Assembly (NCBI GenBank): GCA_051001135.1
Contig: JBPCNO010000025.1
Span: forward strand, 1 to 34,407
Origin: CAWHMN01 sp051001135
GTDB lineage: Bacteria > Acidobacteriota > Terriglobia > Terriglobales > Acidobacteriaceae
DNA length: 34,407 bases
Direction of reading: 5' to 3'
In this document: piece by piece, positions 8,253 to 15,203 of the stretch
How the letters are laid out: every line of letters begins with the position of its first letter
How positions within the stretch are numbered: position 1 is the stretch's first letter
Position numbers and translations under genes: made by a program
Notes under the pieces: generated by a model
The model's input: only the letters and a program-made list of their open reading frames with translations
Told to the model about the DNA's origin: nothing
The model's database searches: none

Positions 8253-9083
8253 ATGCCCAAGAAACCAAAACTCGGCCAGAACTTCCTCATCAGTCCGACG
8301 GCTCCCCGCGCCATCGTGGACGCGTTGGGCAACATCGCCGATGCCTGCGTGCTGGAAATCGGACCGGGGCGCGGCGCCATCACCCATCTGCTCGCCAACC
8401 GCGCGCGCCGCCTCATCGCCGTCGAATACGACCCCGTGCTTGCCGCAACGCTGCGCCGGAGCTATGCCAGTCGACCGGCAATTGAAATTCGTAGCGCCAG
8501 CATTCTCGACGTGAACCTGGAAGAGTTGGCGCGCCAGGAAGGCAAGCTGTGCGTGGTCGGCAATCTTCCCTACTACCTGACCTCCGACATCCTGCTCCAT
8601 CTCTTTCGCCATGCCTTGGCCATCGATCGCGCCGTGCTGATGGTGCAGCGGGAGGTGGCGGACCGGATCACCGCGTCTCCCGGCAGCCGCGACTATGGCC
8701 TGCTGACGGCAACCGCGCAACTCTATGGGACAGTGGAGCCGCTGCTGACCCTGCCGCCGGAGGCATTCTCTCCGCCGCCGGACGTCTTTTCCACCGTCTT
8801 CCGCATGTTCATGCAGCCGCGGTTTGAGGAACTCGGTGTCTCGGCAGAAGGTTTCATTCCCTTCCTGCGTCTGTGCTTCGCGCAGAAACGCAAGACCCTC
8901 GCCAATAATCTGCGCAGCGCCGGATTCCCCGCCGATGCCATCGCGTCTGCGATGAACGACTGCGGCCTGCACCCGCAGGTCCGCGCGGAAGCCGTTCCAT
9001 TGGAAGAGACCGCATGCCTCCTCCGCGGAATGACAGACAGGTCTTCATTTCACCCGGAGCAGAACCCGGGTGCCCCATCCTGA
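8253..9083 (+). CDS. rsmA: 16S rRNA dimethyladenosine transferase (KsgA/RsmA)
   Basis: S-adenosylmethionine-dependent enzyme that dimethylates the two adjacent adenines of helix 45 in 16S rRNA during late small-subunit maturation. It shows KLGQNFL at the N-terminus, the SAM-binding VLEIGPGRGAIT (motif I, residues 33-44), VEYD, and the catalytic NLPYYLT motif at 104-110, followed by the helical C-terminal domain with AQKRKTLANNLR. ATG 8253 gives 276 residues; a TTG at 8247 two codons upstream is possible. The last residues (NPGAPS) and the stop codon come from a dispersed 38-bp repeat that overlaps the 3' end, so the tail is probably not part of the ancestral protein. Confidence 0.96.
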   Translation: MPKKPKLGQNFLISPTAPRAIVDALGNIADACVLEIGPGRGAITHLLANRARRLIAVEYDPVLAATLRRSYASRPAIEIRSASILDVNLEELARQEGKLCVVGNLPYYLTSDILLHLFRHALAIDRAVLMVQREVADRITASPGSRDYGLLTATAQLYGTVEPLLTLPPEAFSPPPDVFSTVFRMFMQPRFEELGVSAEGFIPFLRLCFAQKRKTLANNLRSAGFPADAIASAMNDCGLHPQVRAEAVPLEETACLLRGMTDRSSFHPEQNPGAPS

Positions 9084-9105
9084 GCATGGCGAAGGGTGGG
9101 AGGCC
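9068..9105 (+). repeat. Dispersed 38-bp repeat, copy 1
   Basis: Core starting GGGTGCCCCAT and ending GAAGGGTGGGAGGCC. It matches a second copy at 29289-29326 at 34 of 38 positions, with the differences confined to the centre. The two ends (CCCATCC and GGGTGGG) can pair imperfectly, so transcripts could form a hairpin. It supplies the stop codon of rsmA. It resembles intergenic repeats I associate with Acidobacteria genomes; that link is from memory. Confidence 0.8.
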
Positions 9106-9114
9106 ACAACACTT

Positions 9115-9146
9115 CGCATGTGCTCACCTGCGCATGTGCTCACCTG
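9115..9146 (+). repeat. 16-bp perfect tandem direct repeat
   Basis: The unit CGCATGTGCTCACCTG occurs twice back to back (9115-9130 and 9131-9146) without a mismatch, just after the dispersed repeat and downstream of rsmA. No coding role is apparent. Confidence 0.9.
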
Positions 9147-9185
9147 ATAGTGCGAGTCATCGCCATTCCTCCTGTGACCACCAGA

Positions 9186-9365
9186 TCAGGAGCGCAAGGC
9201 ATCCAGGTCCCGAGTGGCGGCCTGGGATGACACAATGGGCTGCCACGATAGAACAAGGCTGTCGTCACGCACCACCCGCAGCACGGTGATGTCGTCCTCC
9301 TGCCCGAAACGCTGCGCGGCGGAAGCGATCTCTACCGCGGATTGATTCTGCTGGATCAGTTCATG
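9186..9365 (-). pseudogene. Remnant of a SpoIIE-type PP2C phosphatase C-terminus
   Basis: Read on the minus strand, this stretch gives an open frame of 59 codons ending in TGA at 9188-9186. It contains VEIASAAQRFGQEDDITVLR, which closely resembles the last helix and strand of SpoIIE/RsbU-type serine phosphatases, where RFGQxDDITVL is the usual ending and contributes a metal-binding Asp. Immediately upstream the frame hits a TGA (9368-9366), and no other phosphatase sequence remains before the next gene ends at 9393. The rest of the gene has therefore been deleted, leaving a 3' stub. No start codon or RBS is present, so it is presumably not expressed. Confidence 0.7.
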
Positions 9366-9392
9366 TCATTCCAAGCAGGAAAGGAGTGGCAA

Positions 9393-10892
9393 CTACCGGC
9401 CTGGCGGAGCGGCGGGCGCGGCGACATGCGGCGCAGCAGGAGGCGCGGAGACGTGCGGTGCGGGGGCCATCGGTCTCGGAGCAACCGGTGCAGGCGCGAC
9501 CGGTCTGGGAGTCATCGGCCGTGGCATCGTCATGGGCGGCGGCGCAACTGGCCGAGGCATGTACGTCGGGTGCGGCGAGACGATCGTAGGATGCGTGGGG
9601 TTGAGCGGTGCACCTGGCCGGGCTGGCATGGGAGCGCCCGGGCGCAGGGCGTTGCCAGTCGCGGGCGGGCGGGCAACGCCCACTGGCACACCCACGTGGC
9701 CATCCCGCGATGTCAATCGTCCTGGCGCTTGCCCGTGTTGCAATAGCCACGAATTCCTAACCACCGGGAGTGGCGAGATTGTTTGCCCATCCAGGCGGAT
9801 GGCTTTGGTGTGCTCGGGCCGGAACGTCTGACCGGCCTGCCCTCCTGAGCCGCGATTTACCGGGATCAGCCGGGCGGGACCCATATGGCCATTCAGGATG
9901 GGCTTCGGCGGAAATCTGAAGCCCGGCGGTGCATTCCATATAGTGCCCGCCGGAGACCAGCCGAGACCGCACTCGCCGGGAATCCAACCCCAACCCACTG
10001 CGTCGAAGTAGTTCCACGCGCCGCAATGATAGGGCAGCCATCCCCAGGGATATGCGGAGATCCAGGTGTAGCCCCAGCCGGGATAGTTGGCCCAATATCC
10101 ATTGCCGTATGGATCGAAGGATCCATTCGTGTAGCCCGGTACCCACACGTTCCCGTAGCCTTCCACCGGATACCAGTCGCCGTAGGTGTCCAGGTCGTTC
10201 CAACCCGGACCATTGGCATCGTCGCTCTGATTGCGCGCTTCGGTCTGGTTCTCACTTAAGCGGGCGATCTCGTCATCCCGCTTTGCATTCCAGCGGTCCC
10301 AGCTTTCGTTCCGGACTCCTGGAGAGAGGGCGTACTGCGAGGGATCCTCGGCGTTCAGGCGAAGGGTTTGGTCGGTGGGCACATCCTCTTCAAAGGCGCC
10401 GCCGCCGCTGACGTGCACCGCTCCTTCGAGCGTGGCCAACTCCGGCGTGTTATCCAGGTCGATGCGGAAGATGGAGTTGTCGGTGGGACGCGCCGTCCCG
10501 CTGGCGAAACGGACAGTGTAGCGCTGCCCCTCCGAGACATTGAGCTCGAAGTAGATCAGCCCGCCGAGTTGCTGCACTTCGGTGCTGCCGTTGCCGACGC
10601 CGCGGCCGGCAAGCCGAAGGATCTGCAGGGATGAATTGGGCGTCAGCCGGGCCACGCTCCCATCGGCGAACTCGATCTCCGCCTGGCCGTCGGCGCCCGT
10701 CTCGAGACGATTGCCGGTAACGATGGGCATGTTGGCCTGCGCCTGATCGAACTGTGTGGCTTCACCCTGGAGGATCTGAACCCTGCCCTGCACATAACTC
10801 AGACGCACCATGGCGCCCTCCTGCTGCGCCAACAGCGGGCCGCAGCAAAGCGACAGGAGAACCAGCAGAAGAAGGCCCTGAATCCATTTCAC
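9393..10892 (-). CDS. Exported FecR-domain protein with W/Y/G-rich and Pro-rich tails
   Basis: From GTG 10892 the product is 499 residues. It has a signal peptide (MKWIQGLLLLVLLSLCCGPL, cleavage near AQQ) followed by a FecR-like beta domain (VRLSYVQGRVQI, then TGADGQAEIEFADGSVARL). A long W/Y/G-rich segment follows around residues 225-320, including YGDWYPVEGYGNVWVPGY and GWGWIPGECGLGW. The last ~70 residues are Pro/Ala/Arg-rich (PRPMTPRPVAPAP) and probably disordered. Acidobacteria have families with this FecR plus aromatic-repeat plan (DUF6600-like); their role is unknown, probably envelope or surface. A TTG at 10940 gives a longer frame, but the signal peptide begins exactly at the GTG. 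FecR here is only a fold label: there is no TonB receptor or sigma factor nearby. Confidence 0.85.
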   Translation of the reverse strand: MKWIQGLLLLVLLSLCCGPLLAQQEGAMVRLSYVQGRVQILQGEATQFDQAQANMPIVTGNRLETGADGQAEIEFADGSVARLTPNSSLQILRLAGRGVGNGSTEVQQLGGLIYFELNVSEGQRYTVRFASGTARPTDNSIFRIDLDNTPELATLEGAVHVSGGGAFEEDVPTDQTLRLNAEDPSQYALSPGVRNESWDRWNAKRDDEIARLSENQTEARNQSDDANGPGWNDLDTYGDWYPVEGYGNVWVPGYTNGSFDPYGNGYWANYPGWGYTWISAYPWGWLPYHCGAWNYFDAVGWGWIPGECGLGWSPAGTIWNAPPGFRFPPKPILNGHMGPARLIPVNRGSGGQAGQTFRPEHTKAIRLDGQTISPLPVVRNSWLLQHGQAPGRLTSRDGHVGVPVGVARPPATGNALRPGAPMPARPGAPLNPTHPTIVSPHPTYMPRPVAPPPMTMPRPMTPRPVAPAPVAPRPMAPAPHVSAPPAAPHVAAPAAPPGR

Positions 10893-10988
10893 AGCGGCAC
10901 CCGGGTGAGCTACATAAGTTAGACACCTTGCTGGAGACAAAAGTCGCTACGGTCTGACGATCCTCGCCCGAACAAACCGGGCTTGGGT

Positions 10989-11690
10989 TCACTGCTTCAG
11001 TTTGTCTTCGGCATCTGCTTTATCGGCGGCGAAGAGCAACTGACGAGCCCGTTTCTGGGCGCGCTGCATCACCGCATCGTCGCCGGCGATTTCGCGCAGC
11101 GTCGGCGCAATGTTTGTCAGCTCGACCGCCTGGCCGTTGTGTACCAGCGTCTCAAGGGTCTCCAGCTCTGCGTCCAAACTAAGCCGCCCGTGTTCATGCT
11201 GAATCGCCAGTTTGCGGCCCTCGTCCAAAGTTGAAGCTGTACCTTCAAATTCTCTGGTAAGCCATTCAATTTGCGGATCTTTACTATAGTTGTAACTGCA
11301 GGATCCGCGGCCGTCCGGACCACCATACTTCAGGGTCTTCTTCCCCTGGAACGCTATGTTTGCCCCGCCTGAATCGCAATCCATGGCAAAAAACTTCTTC
11401 TGCCGGGCGATCGCAAAGATCCGGTCGGTCGCGATTTTGGATAGCTGAACGTCACGATCCTGTGCTTCCTGAGGGAGCGCCGCGATATCGCCTGGAGTTA
11501 CCTCGCCGGCGTCCGCATGAAAGTGGCCGGCGCCATCTTCGTGCACCAGGATGACGTACTTCGCCAATTGTTGCTTGGCATTCTCGTAGCGGAACTCGAC
11601 CGCCGCGGATGTTGCGGGGCTCTGTGCATAGACCGGAACCGCTGCGGCAAAGAGTAGAGTGAGGGTCGAGCAGGCCTTCAACCAGAGCAT
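10989..11690 (-). CDS. Periplasmic hypothetical protein coupled to ruvC
   Basis: 233 residues from ATG 11690. It has a clear signal peptide (MLWLKACSTLTLLFAAAVPV, cleavage after YAQ). The mature part begins VEFRYENAKQQLAKYVILV, carries GHFHADAGEVTPGDIAAL, and ends in a charged helical region. Two cysteines (MDCDSGG and GSCSYNYS) may form a disulfide. I do not recognise the family; the layout of short strands followed by helices suggests a small compact domain. Its ATG shares one base with the ruvC stop codon (TGATG), so it is probably translated by coupling to ruvC, although the two products work in different compartments. Confidence 0.8.
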   Translation of the reverse strand: MLWLKACSTLTLLFAAAVPVYAQSPATSAAVEFRYENAKQQLAKYVILVHEDGAGHFHADAGEVTPGDIAALPQEAQDRDVQLSKIATDRIFAIARQKKFFAMDCDSGGANIAFQGKKTLKYGGPDGRGSCSYNYSKDPQIEWLTREFEGTASTLDEGRKLAIQHEHGRLSLDAELETLETLVHNGQAVELTNIAPTLREIAGDDAVMQRAQKRARQLLFAADKADAEDKLKQ

Positions 11691-12205
11691 CAATGGTAGC
11701 TCCGTCCGCTTTGCGCGATCAGCGTCTGCGTGGTGTGGATGTGGCAGATGGCCACAGCGAGCGCATCGGCCGCGTCGGCGGGCTCGGGCGGCGTCTCCAG
11801 GCAAAGCAAGCGGGCGACCATGAACTGGACCTGTTCTTTTTTCGCCAGGCCGTAGCCGACCACCGCGGACTTGATGCTGAGCGGCGCATACTCCGCTATC
11901 GGCAGCCCCTGGTTCGCCGCAGCCAGCAGCGCCACGCCGCGCACCTGACCGAGCTTCAACGCCGACTTGGCGTTCACCGAATAGAAGACCTCTTCCACTG
12001 CGACGACTTCCGGCTGGTGGAGCTCCATGAGGGCGCCCAGTTCGGCGTAGACACGCAGCAGGCGGCTGGGCAGGCTCTCGCGCTTGGAGAGCACGATGCC
12101 TCCGGCGGCGATGGCCCGCAGGCGCAATTCGCGCGATGTCGCTTCAACCTCGACCACCCCGTAGCCGGTGCACTCCGTGCCGCAATCGATACCGAACACG
12201 CGCAT
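11690..12205 (-). CDS. ruvC: Crossover junction endodeoxyribonuclease RuvC
   Basis: 171-residue Holliday-junction resolvase with an RNase H fold, cutting four-way junctions together with RuvAB. The motif MRVFGIDCGTECTGYG carries the first catalytic Asp (residue 7). EEVF at 71-74 gives the second acidic residue, and DAADALAVAICH gives the last two (Asp144 and Asp147). Family members usually have Pro after the first Asp (GIDPGT); here it is Cys. It starts at ATG 12205; a longer upstream frame has no family similarity. ruvA and ruvB are not adjacent. The stop overlaps the start of the next gene. Confidence 0.95.
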   Translation of the reverse strand: MRVFGIDCGTECTGYGVVEVEATSRELRLRAIAAGGIVLSKRESLPSRLLRVYAELGALMELHQPEVVAVEEVFYSVNAKSALKLGQVRGVALLAAANQGLPIAEYAPLSIKSAVVGYGLAKKEQVQFMVARLLCLETPPEPADAADALAVAICHIHTTQTLIAQSGRSYH

Positions 12206-12287
12206 GACGAGAGTGTATCGCGTGGGTTTCCTGCGGACCCGACGATTTTTGCTGCGAGTGCGGCGAGAGTAAGCAGTGCAAGCGGCG

Positions 12288-13061
12288 TTAGGTGCGGGAG
12301 ACTCCCTCGAGCGGCGAACTGGCCGTGGCGTACAGCTTGCGCGGCATGCGTCCGGCGATATAGGCCTGCCTTCCGGCGAGCACCCCATGCTGCATCGCCT
12401 CCGCCATCAGCACCGGGTTGTCGGCCAGCGCGATGGCCGAGTTCAGCAGCACTGCATCCGCGCCCAGTTCCATCGCCAGGGCGACGTCCGACGCGGTGCC
12501 CACGCCGGCATCCACGATCAGCGGCACTTCGGTGATGAGTTCGCGAAGGATGCGCAGATTGGCGACATTCTGCAGCCCCAGGCCGCTGCCGATGGGGGCC
12601 CCGAGCGGCATCACGGCCGCCGCTCCCGCATCGATCAGCCGGCGCGCGAACACGATGTCGTCCGAGGTGTAGGGCAGCACCGTGAAGCCTTCGTTGACCA
12701 GGACGCGCGTCGCCTCGAGCGTCGCCTGCACATCCGGATAGAGAGTCTTCTGGTCGCCGATCACTTCGACCTTCACCCAGTCGGAGAGGCCCACCTCGCG
12801 TCCCAAACGCGCGGCGCGGATCGCCTCTTCCGCGGTATAGCAGCCCGCGGTATTCGGCAGCAGAAAGTAGCGCTCGGGATCGATGAAGTCGAGCAGCGAT
12901 TCCTTGGAGCGATCCAGGTTGATGCGGCGCACCGCGACTGTGACCATCTCCGTGCCGGAGGCCTCGATCGCTCGTCGCGTCTCCGCGCCGTCTTTGTATT
13001 TGCCTGTACCGACGATCAGCCGCGACTGGAAGGCTTTGCCTGCAATGACCAGGGGTTCCAT
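12288..13061 (-). CDS. thiG: Thiazole synthase
   Basis: 257-residue TIM-barrel enzyme that makes the thiazole phosphate of thiamine from 1-deoxy-D-xylulose-5-phosphate, dehydroglycine and ThiS-thiocarboxylate. Visible hallmarks are LIVGTGKY near the N-terminus, the Schiff-base lysine in WVKVEVIGD (residue 97), MPLGAPIGSGLGL, and VDAGVGTASDVALAMELGAD near the C-terminus. ATG 13061 gives a standard-length protein with GGA a few bases upstream. No thiS, thiO/thiH or thiE lies in this window, so the gene is detached from its partners. A leader-like segment of about 300 bp with hairpins and a mini-ORF lies upstream; I could not find a TPP riboswitch in it. Confidence 0.96.
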   Translation of the reverse strand: MEPLVIAGKAFQSRLIVGTGKYKDGAETRRAIEASGTEMVTVAVRRINLDRSKESLLDFIDPERYFLLPNTAGCYTAEEAIRAARLGREVGLSDWVKVEVIGDQKTLYPDVQATLEATRVLVNEGFTVLPYTSDDIVFARRLIDAGAAAVMPLGAPIGSGLGLQNVANLRILRELITEVPLIVDAGVGTASDVALAMELGADAVLLNSAIALADNPVLMAEAMQHGVLAGRQAYIAGRMPRKLYATASSPLEGVSRT

Positions 13062-13161
13062 GCTTCCATTGTAAGGTCGGGACTGCAAAGGCGGGATCAG
13101 GAAACCAGAAGCGTTTGTAGCGGGGTTGGCGGGAGTCCGAACAGGTTCCGCAGACGCGTGA

Positions 13162-13191
13162 AAGGCCCGCTCCAGGATGGCGACGGGCCTT
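13162..13191. other. Inverted repeat upstream of thiG
   Basis: AAGGCCCG at 13162-13169 and CGGGCCTT at 13184-13191 form a perfect 8-bp stem with a 14-nt loop, about 100 bp upstream of thiG. There is no T-run on either side, so it is not a typical intrinsic terminator. It could be an mRNA structure in the thiG leader. Confidence 0.6.
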
Positions 13192-13220
13192 GATCACCGG
13201 TGAACTGTTGAGTTTGACCT

Positions 13221-13259
13221 GAGGCGTCCACGCTTCGAGAGAAACTCGAAGTGGACCTC
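13221..13259. other. Strong bulged hairpin upstream of thiG
   Basis: GAGG, TCCA and CTTCGAG (13221-13239) pair with CTCGAAG, TGGA and CCTC (13245-13259). This gives 15 base pairs interrupted by two CG bulges on one side, closed by a five-base loop AGAAA. It lies between the stop of the 518-residue protein gene and thiG, both on the minus strand. It has no U-tract; a leader structure, RNA-processing site or non-canonical terminator are all possible. Confidence 0.65.
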
Positions 13260-13302
13260 GGCGAATCTGTTGCGGTGTCGCCAGGTCTAGAGCGTGGATG
13301 CC

Positions 13303-13371
13303 CTAAGCCTCAGTCACCTCACGTGCTGTGATGCAACAACTACCATCAGATATATTCATTCGCTGGATCAT
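13303..13371 (-). CDS. Possible 22-codon leader ORF before thiG
   Basis: On the minus strand a very strong Shine-Dalgarno sequence (AAAGGAGG) directly abuts ATG 13371. That ATG opens a 22-codon frame ending in TAG at 13305-13303; a second in-frame ATG at 13359 has a spacing of 12. The peptide contains two adjacent cysteines. Spacing is poor for both starts, so translation is doubtful. The segment then runs into two hairpins before thiG. The order of mini-ORF, hairpins and biosynthetic gene is reminiscent of attenuation, but no rule of base-pair switching could be shown by eye. Confidence 0.25.
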   Translation of the reverse strand: MIQRMNISDGSCCITAREVTEA

Positions 13372-13469
13372 CCTCCTTTCCCGTGTATTCCTAGGATATT
13401 CGCGGGGCAAACCGGAGTCAAGATGACGCCCCTAGCCGACGGAGTGGACGTAGGAATTCAGCGAAAGCT

Positions 13470-15026
13470 TCAATGGCCAGCGCCGCTCGCGAGGCTCGCG
13501 GGCTTGCTCGCCGAGGATGGTGCGGTCTGCGCCAGCAGGTGGTTGTCGCGGCGGACCTGCAGTTCAGCGTGAAGCTGGTCGAGGATGGCCCAGTCTTGCT
13601 CGAAATTGGGAAGCGTCTCGCGCTGATCGGGCTTGCTGTGCAGCACGTAACCGATGCGCGCGAGCATGAGCCGATACGCCAGGCGCCGGTCAGACTCCGG
13701 CGCAAGTATGTTGCTGCGGTCCACGCCGACGCGCCGCTCCGTACCCGCGCGCTGCTGCGTGCCCCCACTGCGAAAGACGATCCATGCGCCGTCGCGCGGG
13801 TCGATGGCCGGTAGACCTTGCGCGTCGAAGCTCCGGAAGATGTGGCGGGGGTCCTCGCGCTCGTGGATGATGTTAACGCGCGCGGCATCTTCGCGGATCA
13901 CGTTGAAGCGCTCGCGGTAAGCCGCCCACTGCTGGGCCGATCCGACGGCGGTGGCGCGCGCTTGCTGCAGTTCCTCTTTCAACTGTGCGGCCTGTTCCCT
14001 TCCGCCGGCGTGACCGGTGACTGGCTCCTGCTCGATCAAGCTTGCGACCGCGGGCGATGGATGATCCCGGAAGGTGTGCGCCAGGCTGAAGCGGCCGGTA
14101 AGAAAATAACTGACGAAAAATGAGCCGGCGACCTCATGATCGCCGATGAGCGCAGCGGGCAGCAGATACTTCTTCTGGTGGAAGCCCGCCTCCGTGCCGC
14201 TGCGGGCAATGCCGGAGCGTGGCAGAGCGCTGGGCTGCTGCACGAAGTGGCGGACGTAGAAGCCCATCTCCGGATGACGCATGGTGTAACGGGAGAAGGA
14301 ACGCGCCGCGGCCTTGGGTCCCATCATGCCCAGATCGTTGAGCAGATCCCGGTGCGTCGAATGCGGATAGATGCGGTTCACGATCTCCTGCGTGAAGTTG
14401 GCGCAGTTGTAGGTGAGCGAGCGATAGCGATTGACGTTCGGTTGCGCATTCCACCAATCGACAAACTCCTGGTCCTGCGCGCGTGTGGAGCGAGCGGCAA
14501 AGATGTAGATGTCGCGCACCATCGTGGCTGCGGTCAGATCGCGCCAATAGGCGTGCTCAACCGTCGGACACACCGTCGCGCCGCCACATACCGGCGCGAG
14601 GTAGTGCTCCCGCGCAAAGCTCTCCAGCGCATTCTTCAACGGGTGCGACGCATAGAGCAGCGCATCCCCGCGCGAGGTCGTGCCGAACAGGTATTGACTC
14701 AGGGGAACGATGTTCCACTCATACCGCTTCGCCTCGAAGTAGTCCGGGTACGCATTCAGAACCGATCCCTGCTCTCCCGGTGCGCACATGCGCAGACGGA
14801 CGGGGGAAGCGGGACAGACATCCGAAAAGTAGACTCCGCTATGACCGGAGTTGGTGTACGCCGAGACTCCAATTCCGGTAGGACTGGCGAGGAGAACGCC
14901 GATATCACCGCGCGCTGCGGCGGTGAATGCGAGCGAGCCGGTGACGGCAAGAAAGGTGGCGAGGAGCTTGAATGTGCGGCGGGACCAAAACCACGATACG
15001 AACTTTGCCGACGAAATCTTCTGCAT
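13470..15026 (-). CDS. Exported protein with probable permuted NlpC/P60 (LRAT-like) core
   Basis: 518 residues with a Tat/Sec-like N-terminus (SWFWSRRTFK, then LLATFLAVTGSLAFTAAARG). The mature part has NSGHSGVYFS, with a candidate catalytic His at residue 62, and later YNCANFTQEIVNRIYP, with Cys208. The order of His before Cys and the NCxxF motif match the circularly permuted NlpC/P60 papain-like fold (LRAT, YiiX and Lnb-type proteins), which act as amidases, peptidases or acyltransferases on lipids or peptidoglycan. The residues after about 330 are helical and charged with no match I recognise. Start ATG 15026 has GAGGG just upstream. It diverges from argJ. The catalytic assignment is inference from two motifs. 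Confidence 0.75.
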   Translation of the reverse strand: MQKISSAKFVSWFWSRRTFKLLATFLAVTGSLAFTAAARGDIGVLLASPTGIGVSAYTNSGHSGVYFSDVCPASPVRLRMCAPGEQGSVLNAYPDYFEAKRYEWNIVPLSQYLFGTTSRGDALLYASHPLKNALESFAREHYLAPVCGGATVCPTVEHAYWRDLTAATMVRDIYIFAARSTRAQDQEFVDWWNAQPNVNRYRSLTYNCANFTQEIVNRIYPHSTHRDLLNDLGMMGPKAAARSFSRYTMRHPEMGFYVRHFVQQPSALPRSGIARSGTEAGFHQKKYLLPAALIGDHEVAGSFFVSYFLTGRFSLAHTFRDHPSPAVASLIEQEPVTGHAGGREQAAQLKEELQQARATAVGSAQQWAAYRERFNVIREDAARVNIIHEREDPRHIFRSFDAQGLPAIDPRDGAWIVFRSGGTQQRAGTERRVGVDRSNILAPESDRRLAYRLMLARIGYVLHSKPDQRETLPNFEQDWAILDQLHAELQVRRDNHLLAQTAPSSASKPASLASGAGH

Positions 15027-15203
15027 GCACCCTCACCGATAGGAATTCGCGGCATAGCCGCCTTCTCTGCTTGGATGTAACGTTGTCTGCTTGGATGTAC
15101 TCGGAGCAGCTTCGCTTCTCGCCTCCGGTTGCAAAACACGGGCGGCTTTGTTGCGGAGATGCTTGGCGCGAACGGAAGCATCACTTGCTACAGTAGAAAT
15201 CTG

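Noticed and set aside
13062..13300. TPP riboswitch before thiG
   Set aside because: I looked for the CTGAGA and ACCTGATCTGGATAATGCCAG-like core on the minus strand and found neither.
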